Assembly (NCBI GenBank): GCA_033675545.1
Contig: JAWDGP010005687.1
Location: forward strand, 367,001-431,000
Source of the DNA: Elysia crispata
Lineage: Eukaryota; Mollusca; Gastropoda; Plakobranchidae
DNA length: 64,000 nt
Direction of reading: 5' to 3'
The notes below the pieces were generated by a model. The model saw nothing but the letters and a program-made list of their open reading frames with translations. It was not told where the DNA came from and searched no databases. Positions 12,167 through 24,900 of this stretch are shown here, piece after piece. Position 1 is the stretch's first letter; every line of letters begins with the position of its first letter. A program made the translations under genes and the position numbers.

Positions 12167-13082
12167 TATGCTTAGGAAATGGTTCTGAAAAATGTGTAAC
12201 TTACTGCCCCTCCACACCAAGAATGGCCAAATGACATAAACATGTGTAGAATTAATGATCACAGGATAGGCACAACTCATGATCTTTGCTGCTGATCAGA
12301 GGCATTATAGATTGGCTTTTATCAGTTCAGGGTTATTTGGAACCATAAGTGACATCACACTTTTTCATCTTTTGAATAATTTATAGGAAAATATCAGAAC
12401 ACAGATCACATTATTGATAAAGTTTGTTCAATTTCTTGTACAATCATATTCAAGGTATGCATATTAAGTTTGATAATATATGTATTCCTATGATCAATAT
12501 AAAACTGGACATGCAAAGGGTTTTTTTGTGGCAAGGATTATCAGGTGCAGAACCATAAAAAATACTTTAACTTCAGAATTAAACCCAATTGAGCTCCCAG
12601 TAAATATCTCACGATATTTTCATTCCGTTGTATAGTTTTTGAGGAATTAATAGAATAGTTGTCAAAGTCCTTGATAGATCATCATAGCTTGCTTTTAACT
12701 GCATATTCAGATTCTGAAAACATGAAAAGTAAAAAAAATTATCAATGAATCTTTCGTCAGGATAAAAGTTTTAATATATAATCCTCTTGAGATCATTTTT
12801 ACTATCACAAAAACTTAAGACTATTACTTTGCATTTCTCGTCAATTGTGAAATTCAGCTGCATTCATTTTTTACCAGATTAAACAAGATTAGCTTAATTA
12901 AACTTGAGAAAGACAGAATCAGACATGTTTGACATTGCAAAACCAGTGCATTCAGCTGTTCATGAGAAGCAGCAATCAAAAGCAATATGAAAGTGCAAAA
13001 TAGTTGGAGCAGCCAAGATACCAAAGATAGTAAACATATGTCTGAAAGACAGTTGAATCTCATGATGCCCAAATCACAGTAA
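12167..13082. other. intergenic, nothing recognised
   Basis: AT-rich sequence. The minus ORF at 12854-13096 has no recognisable domain and runs into the MITE that follows. Confidence 0.45.
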
Positions 13083-13290
13083 AGGCGGTCCAGCATAGCT
13101 CTGTAGCATCTGGTCTAGCTTGCACAGTGCAAACAAGCAGACTTAAATCTGTTCACCTGCTCAGCGTCGCTCTCTTGCCCAGCCTGCTCACAGACCTGTC
13201 AGACGGCCTATTCAAAAGTGTTAAAAAAACACACCAAGCATGTCAGGTGCGAGCTAGGCCAGATGCTACAGAGCTACCCTGGGACCGGCC
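13083..13290. mobile_element. MITE with about 40-bp imperfect inverted ends, TAA target (Harbinger-like)
   Basis: The left arm at 13096-13120 (core CTCTGTAGCATCTGG) is inverted in the right arm at 13252-13276 with about one mismatch. Pairing extends outward to GGCGGTCC at the left end and GGACCGGCC at the right end. TAA lies at both borders (13080-13082 and 13291-13293), the target type of PIF/Harbinger elements. There is no coding capacity. Confidence 0.65.
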
Positions 13291-13293
13291 TAA

Positions 13294-14075
13294 AGGAGTT
13301 GATACTTGGAACATTGCATTTAATGTAGCTTCACAGTGCTGAAAATTGCATGAAATTATCAGAATTATAAATGGAGATATTTGGTTTTTATCTGTTATGC
13401 AATGCAAGAAAAAGGAATTTATCTTTTTTGAAGTCTTTCTCTAAAATTCAAATTTTGGACTTCTGATTTTCTGAGACTGGTTTCAAGACTAGTTATAGAC
13501 TAGTTTGAGATTCTATTATAATAGAATAATTATTGATTCAAGTTGAACATTGATTTATGTGTAATCTCATAGTTGTTTCCGAAATGTGGATGCCTCTTTA
13601 AAGTTTGTAAGATGAGAAATTCAAAAACAAAAATTGAAATATAAGATAAGTTTCACTATTTGTCTAAATCACTAAAACAAATTCAAAGTGAATTTAAAAT
13701 GTTTATGCTCAGTATGTGTCCAATCAAGAATGGAGCATGTATCTGAAGCCTTGTGCATAGGCCATATATTTGATAAATAGCATAATACTAAACAGGGGCC
13801 TGTAGCATGTTTTGTAACATCACCTTTAATATCTTCTAAATGGAAGCTTTGTTTCATATTTTCTTTTTCCATTGCTTTATGGGAGCATTAAAAGAACTTG
13901 CATATCCTTGCATATCACCCACATTCAGGTAAGATTTTATAAAACAGTGATTTCATTTCAGTTGGCCAGTCTTGCAGAAATCATTGTGTCATGCATATAA
14001 TTTCATGTGATGTGCTTAAAGTGAAAGGTTAAGGGTAAAGTTTATCTGGCCCATCTGATTCATCAGGCAATAGCC
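13294..14075. other. intergenic, nothing recognised
   Basis: AT-rich DNA downstream of the TYSND1 3' end. The short minus ORF at 13672-13872 has no recognisable family. Confidence 0.45.
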
Positions 14076-14081
14076 TTTATT
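14076..14081 (-). terminator. poly(A) signal AATAAA of TYSND1
   Basis: TTTATT on the plus strand is AATAAA on the minus strand. It lies about 290 bases downstream of the TYSND1 stop codon at 14370, a normal 3' UTR length, which supports the terminal exon chosen for that gene. Confidence 0.5.
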
Positions 14082-14369
14082 ATTATTCCTTCTCTAAGGT
14101 CTGTATAAAATTAGATTTCCCCTTTGTCTCAGCATCATGTCTACATTTTACTTTCAGCTGACTCTTCCCACAACATATTGCAATGTCAGCTAAATTTTTT
14201 TGTTGTCCATCTCTTGAATGCTTCTCTTTCATCTTATCTTCCAAAATGTTTTTCATGATAATATTATCTACCTTTATATGTTCAAAATAAATAAATTTTT
14301 TGGTACAGATTTTGGATACTGGCACCAACTGAAAAATAGTTGGGATGCTTTAAAATTAGTCATGCAGCC

Positions 14370-17300
14370 TCAGATTATTATTTGATGAAAAGTGCTTAGG
14401 TCTATTATATTACCTAGAGTTGTGTCCAGAGCCCAAATTTTCTTCACCAAAGTATCTGTTACTTTTAAAGAACCCATCATTGTTGCATCTAATTGAAGAA
14501 AAAAGTATGTAAAAAGAAAAGTTATGTAGCTTAAACATAAAATTGATGTTCATCAAATGCAAAAAACATGTACATATATTTAATCCAGTGGTATTGAATA
14601 CTTCTATGGTTCCAGCTGTTAACTTTAAGTAACATTAAGAGGCATTTTAAATAGGTACCGAAAAAGAAAATCAGAAAGAAAAATTATTTGATGTGTTAGC
14701 TCTGGCATCAAAATTAAAGCCTCCTTACCTGTAGTCTTTAAGTAGTGCTGGACTGGTGGCCAAAAGGTAGTTGATGGTACGGAGAAGTTTATGTGTGGGT
14801 ATGTTGAGTTGCTGCCCTTGTCTCTATTGTAAGGAAGAAAAAAATCGTATCAGTTTTATAGAATTTATTCTTAGAAACAATATGCAAACAAAATCAAAGT
14901 CATTTGATTAGTTGGTTTATAATTCATTGGTAAAAATGTTACAACCCATTTGCTCTTCAAATGAACTCTCCTTTTAATTTCAATCACTGTCTTGAAAAAT
15001 CAAGTTTGCAATAGCCTTGATTTTGCAAAAAGTGTATGCAGATAATTATAGATCACATTAACATAATATTGATTCTACATTTTACTGCATCAGCAAAATT
15101 TTAAGCAGCTGAAAATTTATCTTGAATTGATCATAAATCTCTAGCAATTTTTCAGCTTTCTGTTACATAAGCTTTCTGATCTAAAGATCTTCAAGACATG
15201 TGAACTTATCTAGCTTTCGCTGATCAGGTCACTACAAGTAGGGAAAATAATTACTAATGACAAAGCATTACAAGCATAAGTGATTTACAAAGATCCTTGA
15301 TAGGTTCCTGTCATGATAACATGAATTATGCACTTCAAAAATCTCATACAAACAAGTGATATAAAAATACAAAGAATCAGATAATTAACTCACACAGTGT
15401 TACACACAACGATCCCCACAAGATTTCCAATATTATCAATTAATGGCCCTCCACTGGCTCCAGCATGGACTGCACATGTGGTCTAAGGAGGGGAATTGAA
15501 AAATTAAGACCTAGAAAATCAAATTAGATCTTGTTACATTTTTTTAAATTAAGAATTAGAGTTAAATACAATTTTCTGAAATAAAGCAATTTTTTTTTGT
15601 TTCTCTTTTATCTACATGATATTAAAGCCAAGCTTTTTTTTTATACATTGTAATACAGATTATTAAAAATTTTGCCATACCTGAACCATCACATCCTGGT
15701 CTTTAACTTTCACTACCTTGGAAATGACTCCTGCGCAAAGAGAGGGCTGAAGTCCCAAGTCTGTGTTGAAAACAGCATGGCCGCACACCCATATTCTTTG
15801 ACCTTGTCACACACAAAAAAAAATAAAACAAAGCATGGAGATAGAAGTGCAATAGTCATCTATAAACTCAGCTTTGCACAAACAATCTTAAATACATCTG
15901 AAATAATTCTTCAAATAGTAGAAAATGATTATTTATGAATGTAATATTCAAACATTAAGGTCTCATTTTTGCGATAATAATCCTAACAAAATCTAGGAAA
16001 AACATAAGTGAGAAAATTTTTTTAAATTATAAAGGGATATATGTGTATGTATGTGTGGACACAAAAAATCTTTCTTTTACCTGAGACTCGGGCCTCGAGC
16101 TATTATTTAGTATGAGTGACATCAAAATGTTTAAGTATTTCAACCCTACCTATACCTACTCATCTGTTCCTCTAACCATCCAATCAGTTCTTCTTTGCTT
16201 TTGAAATAATCTGCACATTCTGTGTTTTTCTGGTTAAAGTCTTTAGGTCAAGAAAAATGTTTCCTCTTCATTTCAGTTTCATTGGTGAATAACAAGCAAA
16301 TGATAAAAAATTGGTCCCATCTGAACACTCCAACACGTTTTAATTTACATTATCATCTTTCTAATAGTCATACACTTGCTAAAGACTGAATTAATCACCC
16401 ATTGAAGGTCAGGCATATGATCAAAAAAAAAAAAGTCCACTCGTACTGACCTATTAATGCTGGAACAATCTTGGGTGGTTTTAATGGAGTCAAATAACGC
16501 ATAACCTCAGGACATCTTAGCACGGCCAAATCAAATGGATTTATCTCTTGACTTGCCTGTCTGTATATCACAGATGCTTTAAATAGGCCTGAATTATTGT
16601 AGGCTCGTATAAAAACTGAGGAATGAAATTAAATACAGAGACATGTTTTCCTTTCAAAAATTGATAATGAATAAGCAAGTCAATGTTTTGATCAGGCCAT
16701 AAATGTGCCTACCTGCATAAAATATTTTTTATAAAGTGCAATTGGAACTATTCTTGGAATTCTTAATCTCATGCTAGAGAGTAGAGCATAACTTCAAAGA
16801 ATTTATAAAATAATTTTGTTCTTGCCTTAAAGACTTTCTAATTTGTAGCATGTGCAGGAGAGGCAATAATATCACTTCTATCACTATTGACTGGAGATGC
16901 CAAACAGCTCAGTCACTAAAGTGCTCGGTGGACAGTATTCAGGTCAGGGTTCAAATTGTGTCTTGTATAGTGGTGGGGTCTGATCTCATCTAATCATCCT
17001 TATTCCAAAACTTGGGGAAGCCTATGTCTCTGTAAAGGTAGAGGTAACTTAGTTGTTGCCACTGGGATTGAAAATAAGCAGATGCGTTTCCCAGTTGCGG
17101 CTCTAAATGCTAATGTCTTAAGGAGGGTTTAAAAAAAACAAAATAAAAACCGTTGACTATCACTCTTCATTCGCTGCATAAACCAGAAGGTTATGTAATG
17201 TCACCATTAACACCTATTGCTTCATCATGAATGATCTGTAAGAATTATTTGAGATATACTAATTGCCTAGATAGCACTGTTCATATTCAATTGCACAGTA

Positions 17301-19709
17301 ATATTCAGTTTTGTTTAAATCCTATGGAAAACTATCCTTTACAGATTTACATAGGTTTAAATTCTCCATGATGGAAAGATATTAGACTTATTCTATACTG
17401 TACAAAATTAAACTCACTTGGGGGGTCTGAGGGAGAAGCATCTTTGATAACATGACTGCAAGTGAGTATAAGGCATTTTCTGGTGTCAATAACATAGCCA
17501 GATCCCCACACCCTGCCTACTTTAACAAGCACAACATAGGGTAAGAAATTTACACCTTCAGGTCCTGGAAAAAATATATTGTGTAAAAGACTAATATAAA
17601 ATCAATACTGTTAGGTAATGAGAAAAATATAAAGTTGAATATGGAGTTTCAATTCTGAGCAACATGAATCTTTGCATTGTAGGAAAAAGAACTTTTGTCA
17701 AACCTGATTAACTTTGTTAAGATGATGTGCTTGGACCTCATCAGAACATTTTTAATTTTATTTTTAAAATAATTAACTTCCATAACAAAGCATAGAGGAA
17801 TTAAAATTTTCAAAAGAACAGTTGCTATTTTAAAATCAAAGATGTGGAACCGTCTTTTTTTTTGTTAGGTGTAAAAGGACATTGCTTTCTCCTTTCTCCG
17901 TTGAAGCATAATATTGGCACCTGTAGTTAGCATGACTTGCGTAATCATCAAAGTACTGGTATAAACTTTTCAGGTGAAAGATTCATTATTAAGGATTTCT
18001 GGAGTGTGAATGTGCTTGAAAGATGATAATACATGTATCTTTTGTGATCACAGACAGTTCAATAAATGTAAAATAAAAAATATATGTAGCACTTATATCA
18101 AATAAAAGATAAATTCAGGCCCTTTAGTCAACATCTGCCTTGCAAAAGCTTCAATGGATTTTTACCGTAAAGCTTTTATTGCTTTTCAAGTAAATGGTCT
18201 TCGTAATAATGGCTTTTCACATAAAAATGATGCTTTGCAGTACTAAAATTTTTTTCAAACTTTTTAAAATCCTCTTAAGCACAGTTATATAAACCATTGG
18301 CCTTGAAGATCTGACATAAACTAAACATCAAATTCATGATGATCAACTTGAAACTTGACAATAATGAACCTTTGTTGACTGATGTCCTGGTGAGCTGTGA
18401 AACTGAGCTTTTGGAATGATGTGAAGGATCCAATGCATTCAAATTGTGCCAATCCAAAGCAGACAATGAACTTTTGATGCAGGATGCAAGTGCCTCACCA
18501 ATACTGTCTATTCCGCATACCAGAGTCAAACCAACCCATTCTTTATTTTTCCAGCAAAGAGAAGCAGCAACGATGCCTGACAGCTGTCTGAAACAAAACA
18601 AAACCATCCTTCTTGAAGCTCAGATAAAATAAATACATCATTAGATATGGGAACTTGTTCAACAATTACTGAGCATTTTTAATTATCTTGAAGGAAAAGC
18701 TTGTTTATGGTGGATTTAGAACCTTACTCAGAAACTTATGGATCTTGTTATATTTTAAGCAAACATTCCACTCTTTGTAAGACAAGGTGTTCTATTAACA
18801 TAATCAATAAGTTTTCAATTTTTTTTTTACAATGAACATGAATGTCTATGATTGGACTAAAAATAATTTTGCACTCTACCTTTCTTTATTCTGGTGCACT
18901 GTAAACAGAGGGCCACCTTCTGACCCAGGTATACACCGAGCATCTGTGACTATCCAGCAATTACTTGGGCCAGATATGTTTGATATCACACCTTTACTAT
19001 AAGAATTGAAGAATACATGTGGATTCAGGCCTCCAAATGGAGTTGATATGATCTCTGCCTCAGTCCCAATAGTGCATAGGTCTTTTCCTGATGAACTCTT
19101 AGGCGGTAAAAGTTTTGATAATTGTGAGTTCCCAACATGATTAATCAATGGTCCACATTGTAAAAGTACAAAGTAACTCAACAACTGAAATGAAATCTTT
19201 TTACTTATCTCATCTGCTTCCTCATTAAGGTTTTTGTTACCCGTGGGTGTGATTGAATCCTCTTCTGTACCATTAGCAAAGGACCAACTGTCTTCAGGCA
19301 TAATTTTACATACAGCATTATGAAAATCAAAAACTCTAAAAGCTCCAAGAACCTTGCATTTTAATGGTGAGAAAAAATTATTTTCTTGATTTGGATCTGT
19401 AATCTCTCTTGCTGTTGTCAATGATTGGGTTACCGACAAATTAACTGGTCGCCAACACTTATCCAAAAGTGTTGAAAAGGAAATTTTATTAAGGTTTGCA
19501 CTTGATATCACCTCTCCAGCATTGATTTTTGACACCAAAGTATGATCAGAAGTACAGAAGTCTGTCAAAATTGATCCATGTGAGAGAAGAATACCTTGAT
19601 CTGGATGAAGTAAGACTCCACAGACTGAGTACGTGTCTTTAAGCCCAGGAAATGTCGCTTTCACTACACATGCCAAGGAGCTAAGACTAGTTACATCTTG
19701 ATGGCTCAT
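14370..19709 (-). CDS. TYSND1: peroxisomal leader-peptide-processing protease TYSND1
   Basis: Eight coding exons on the minus strand: 19709-18880, 18587-18370, 17564-17418, 16615-16451, 15802-15681, 15482-15394, 14823-14729 and 14488-14370. They join in phase to about 594 aa (human TYSND1 is 566). TYSND1 is a trypsin-like serine protease that cleaves PTS2 leaders and processes PTS1 enzymes in peroxisomes. The triad is visible: His387 in LTCSHV, Asp427 in PFDLAVL, and Ser504 in HAGASGGPL. The N-terminal half keeps family landmarks such as TDARCIPGSEGGPLF and CWKNKEWVGLTLVCG. SNSTYPHINFSVP near residue 530 matches the end of the human protease domain. The exon 2 donor (AACAAAG before GTTCAT) is weak, and an alternative in-phase donor a few bases downstream is possible. 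The last exon is read through to a TGA, and no SKL-type C-terminus is found. Start chosen: the first ATG of the long 5' exon (A at -3). Confidence 0.88.
16893..17110 (+). mobile_element. tRNA-derived SINE in TYSND1 intron 3
   Basis: The tRNA-like head at 16893-16961 has an A box region CAGCTCAGTCACTAAAGTGC and a B box GGGTTCAAATTGTG. A body of about 150 bases and an A-rich end near 17130 follow. The element lies opposite to the gene's direction. The boundaries are estimates. Confidence 0.6.
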
Positions 19710-21140
19710 AATTATTTTACAGGCTGGTCAAGACAATTAAAATGCTCTTACTCATTGGCAGAAAATTTCTTACTAACTATTGTAGGACACAAAAATCTTG
19801 AGTGTACCTGAAAGAAAAATTTAAAAGAGTTAAAAGGTTGATTTTTGTAATATATCAACTTCAGGGTCTAAACTTTTCAAGCATTTTTATACAGTACACC
19901 TTGAATCTAACGAACTCAAATTCAAAGAACACCTTACATTCAACAGAGTATAATCCCAGTTTTTTTTTTTCCTTCTTTGACTCTCTTAAAATACCTTGCA
20001 TCAAACGAACTTATCTCAGACCCTTTCTCGGGTTCAACGAATTACAAGACTGCCGTCTTAAAACAAAAACCAGCATATGCAAGAAACCAAATATTTCAGG
20101 AGAGCCAAAAAACTGAAAATTTGCATAACACTCCAATTCCTTATTCCTTCAGTAAAACTTGATTGCAATTTAACAGGACATTTTTGCCTTATTTTCACAC
20201 CAGTTTTAAGTCAATCATCCACAAAACAACGACAGCAGGCACCAAAATTGTTTATATCACAAGGTACGAGAACAGAAATCTATCTGTGGTTTATGACAAA
20301 AAAAACGTATATGGCATATGCCTTTAAAAAGCATTTCCTGTGGCCTACTACTTAAAACAAATAAATGTATATGGCTACATAAGTTTTTCTGCCATAAGAG
20401 TTAAATGATGACATTGCCTAGGAGTCATATGACCTTGTGTATAGGTCAATTAATAATAAAAAGTACGCTTTGTTACATACACTTCATATCAAGAATTATA
20501 ACATTTTGAAGCAACCAATAGGACAATAATATGCATAACTTTACTTACACCTGTAGTAACATGTATTTTGTCCTTTGAAAACAGAATTTACTTCTGAAAA
20601 GACTGAAAAATTGGATTGATAATTAGATTAGTAATTCTGCTCAAATGAAGCAAAACTAAAAAAAATTCTGATATCAACACGAGTAAACGGTCAATATGTG
20701 ATGAAAATAAAGATTTAAACATAAAATATTCAAAGAACTCAAAGATAAACAATTTTTTCATATAAACCAAATGCAACATAAGTGCGTAGCATTACACTAG
20801 CATTAATTAGTCACTTGATAAATATTCATTTACTGATATCTGAAAGAGTTGGGACTGATATCGTAGAATCAAAAATTTTCATTAAGTCCAGGCCCTAGCT
20901 GAAAAAAAAAATCTGTCATTCACTTTTCAGTGCTCAGAAGTAGAAACAATCTTATTACAAATTTTGAAAGAAAAAAAGAAAGTTTGAGAGTCACAGCAAA
21001 AAAGATTTAGAAGGATCTAGGTAACTTTGTTACGAATCAAAGTCCATTAGTTTTTTGCTACCTATACCATAATATTCAATATGGTTTGCAGTTTCTTGGC
21101 ATAAATCACCACTTTTTATGCTTCCAGGGATATTTTTGCC
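19710..21140. other. intergenic upstream of TYSND1; possible pogo-like fragment
   Basis: It probably holds the TYSND1 5' UTR and promoter, but no TATA box or CpG-rich island was recognised. At about 19890-20050, TACAGTACACCTTGAATCTAACGAACT and later CATCAAACGAACTTA resemble internal repeats of pogo/Tc1-type elements. No matching opposite end was found. The plus ORFs around 19802-20355 overlap this repeat and have no recognised domain. Confidence 0.35.
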
Positions 21141-21149
21141 AGAAGGTCT

Positions 21150-21990
21150 TGCTATTATAAGGCATAGGTGGCACAAGCTGTTTCACTGTCTGCCTGCTCC
21201 TTCTTTCTTTTACCGATACCTTGAGGCTGAATTTTTTTTTCTGTCGAGTCCAGTCTTGATCCCATAAGTGTCAATTTATTTTCATTGAAGAAAATCAGAA
21301 CATTTTTGCTACGTTTTTTATCGCAGCCGCTCTTACCAGCTTGTTTACTAGCACATCTAACTTGATATGACGCGGCATTATTCTGTATTCCCTTAAGATT
21401 ACGGCATTTGTTCCTCTTTCTATTGGTTTCCGAAACATTTTGCCCTCCAGCTTGTGAATATTAGGTTTTACGTGTCATTACTTCATGTTCTACAGTTTCC
21501 TCTTGTTTCCTGCACTGAGTTATCTATAGAATTGGTGTTAAAAGGCATGTTTGCACACACTTCACTGACTTGTGTTTGGTTTGTCCAACAACTGGTTCAC
21601 CAGGAGTTTATTCATCGTTGTTTTCAACATATTGATTAATGTTTAGGTTTCTTTCACACTTGTCGACACTTGGGAGTCTGTTGGAGTAAGACTTGATTTT
21701 GATTTTTTTTTCACACTGGAATGCTGCTGCAAGGTTTCATTCAAAGGACAGTTGTCCTTTCTTAAAGCAATATCCAGCCAACTGATCCTTTGTTTGAGGT
21801 GTTAATCAGCATAGCTATCATCATAAATCGTATTATCACTTTCAGACTCAGGGTTCCTTTTCAATTGGATTTGTTCCTGCAGGATTTTGAGTTTGGCTCG
21901 GATTTCGAGTTTGGCTCGCGGATCTGATCATCACTTAAATGAGCTGTCTTCACTGCCAATGTCAGACTGATCTTGTCCATGTCTTTATAT
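21150..21990 (-). pseudogene. decayed coding sequence of unknown family, minus strand
   Basis: Read on the minus strand, the region gives protein-like segments broken by stops and frame changes. One is near 21880 (motifs ILQEQIQLKRNPESESD). Another lies near 21480-21230 (RKRNKCRNLKGIQNNAA, then DKKRSKNVLIFFNENKLTLM). Lys/Ser/Glu-rich composition and frame breaks suggest an old gene or transposon ORF. An 18-bp direct repeat (GAGTTTGGCTCG-type) occurs twice around 21888-21923. The family was not recognised. Confidence 0.35.
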
Positions 21991-24900
21991 ATGAAACTGG
22001 CCATATATACGCAGGTAGGATGTGGGGCTGGGTAGAAATAGGAATTACAACATTAGGAAACGCTGGTCACGTGGTTGGACACATTGTGATTATGCTAGGC
22101 GCTTAGGCTTAACATACAAGAAATAGATAACATTTGAACGTTTTCTTGTATCGACCCTGCAGGCACTAGACAGGCAAACTTCTCATTATTGTCAGAAAAA
22201 AATGGCCAAACTAGTTTGTTTCGTCCGAGGTGCACTGTATTTCTTCCTCCTGATTTTCCCAGAAAACCTTTACCTATATGAAAACATAACAAAATCTTTT
22301 TAGCATATCAGAGGCAGTCCCAAAAAGATAGAACAACTGCAGCTCATGTTTCTCAGCCATCATTAAGCAATATGTACACACTTTGAATCTATGTCATACC
22401 TTGTAAAGAGTAAATATAGTTTCACAGGCATTTGTCACAAAAACCTTTAGTTTTAGACATTCAAATCTAAAATATAACATTTTAAAGCTAAAATATTCAG
22501 TTCATTTGGGTTTTTTAATATGTTTTCATAGGTCTTTTACTAAATATCTTGGTCTTTGAAACATCTCTTCTTTGAGAAAAGATTTAAGAATGATGAACTC
22601 TCCAATTTGATAAAAATAGATGGCTTGCATATTTGACTGAACTACAGTGTCCAATGTGAGAAAGGTGAATCACTTGAAGTTGGCTCATTGATGATCAAAA
22701 TCTTCGCTGTGCCTCTCTCTTAATTAATGGTGAAGTCATCATAAGGTGGGTTGGGACTGACACGATGAAAATTAGTCAGCTGAGACTGCAATTTTGCTCT
22801 GAACTGCAAACTTTCAGCACTAAACTTTATGGTCTACAGATTTTCAAACAAGTTTTTTGTTCTAAGCTTCTGATGGACCACAAAATATTAGTGGCTATCA
22901 CAAAAAAAATGCCAGTCAACAAATATTTGGCCAGAATTTATGCAGTTCTTGAATCTTGAAGTCATGGTTAAGAAAGTGAGAGAGTAGGTGATACATGTCT
23001 CAAATACACCATCATAAGCAACAGAAGTCAATATACAGAAAAGAATGAGACACCTAAAAAAGAACACATCTTTGTAGAGTATGAGACGAAAACTGCTTGT
23101 AACCTCTCAGGATTCAGAAATTTATGTAAAAAAAAATAAAAGATGGCACTCTGAGAAAATTTAAACCTCTTCTTCTTTTAAACTATTAGGGGGTGGACAG
23201 TTAATGGAACCCATTTTACATAAAAAGGGTCCGTTGTTGTGCTAAAATGCACCATTGCCAGGAGTAATAAAGCATTGTTTCTAATCCAATCTGTATGCTC
23301 CCAGCCCTCCCTTTGGCCAATTGTCATACAAAGAGGCAAATAAACCTTTGGAAATGAGTTTCCAGTTTTGGTTTATGAGGTAGGATCTATTTAATAATAC
23401 AATGGTGCCATTCCATAGGCTGACCAGTTTGGGATATTATATGCAGTTGAATGTAAGGCTTTAAGAAGGTTTGAGTGAGCAAGACTGAGGAGATATCTTG
23501 CTGGCATTTGATTGAACCTTTTTTCGGGCTGTAGTGAGGCCAGCCAAGGGAGGTCTGCAGGCTCTCCTTATTACATCAATAGCTTCATTTTGGTCATATT
23601 AATGCAAACCAAAGATAGGACAGCATTAAATTTTGTATGATACTACTTTTGTTGCATTCAAAAGTAGATTTAGATCTATATCTAGAATTGACTACAGATT
23701 AAATGGATCTAATCTATGTCTTGATAATTATGCCTACATTACATTAATCTGGATTCAAGATCTAAATGTAGAATATAAAAATTTAAAGAGTTTTCATTGA
23801 TAAACTCTGAGAAATTTGAAGCATATAACATCTAGATCTAGATTTGATCTAGATTCCCTCTCGAAAATTTTACTAATCTAGCCTATGTTTAAATCTACTC
23901 TAAGAAATAGCCTTCGGTCTGGCATCACGTTCAGAATCGAAACTTGATTGAAGGCAAAGGTCATGTTGATTTCTTCGCAGCGAGGGCTCCATTGCTCCTC
24001 ACGCGGCAATTTCAAGTCTTAAACTAGATCTCAATAACAAGTGGGCCTTCGAATATGATATGAAGCTGTGAATTCTAAATTTCGATGATAGAGGTCTAAG
24101 CTTATCTCAAATCAAATCTGAGGCCTTGAGAATTTGGACCTATTGTTAGCAGTGAAGACGAAAACACAAGCAGTGTTGCTCTTGTTGGACATGACGCCTC
24201 CATCAAGCTATTTTTAATTCAGTGCGATCAATGGGAAAACCCACGTCAATCTTGACGTCTTAAGACAATCTTGATATAGACGGGCATTATGTTTTAGAAT
24301 TTTGTTTGTTTACTGAGTTTTTTTTATAACGTTAAAGAATCTAGACTGCCCAGAAGAAGATGATCTCGGATCTTTCTTATATGTATTTCAAACAAAGTCC
24401 CGTCGGACAGGGTGGAACACTATTGCAAAGTTCAATAATTATGCTAGGTAACATTCAGTAACGGTATTGAAATTTTGTGGCAGATCAAACTCAGAGATAA
24501 CACCACAGATTATTTAGAACCGCTGGTGACATCATGGATTACTGTCCTTGTTTATCTATTTGCAAATGATAAAAAAAGCAAACAAAATATCTAAATTTTA
24601 GACTCAAACTAACGCTTTTTTTTTGCATGAAAACTGATAGATCTATCTTATTTTAAACAAGTCTTGCAACAATGGTACCAAATCAATTTATTTATTTGGA
24701 TTATAAACAGTTCAATCTATAAGCTCACTCGTGCGAAGCAAGATTTTTTTTTTTTAATCGTTAAAAAAATGAAAGGTTTAGAAGATCGAAGAGATTTATT
24801 TAAGAGGAGATGCCCTACCGATGATTGGGGCAAAAAGTATTGTCACGAAGGAGATGCGTGAACCCTTAGATGACGTTATTAGTGAAGTCGAAACAGAGCA

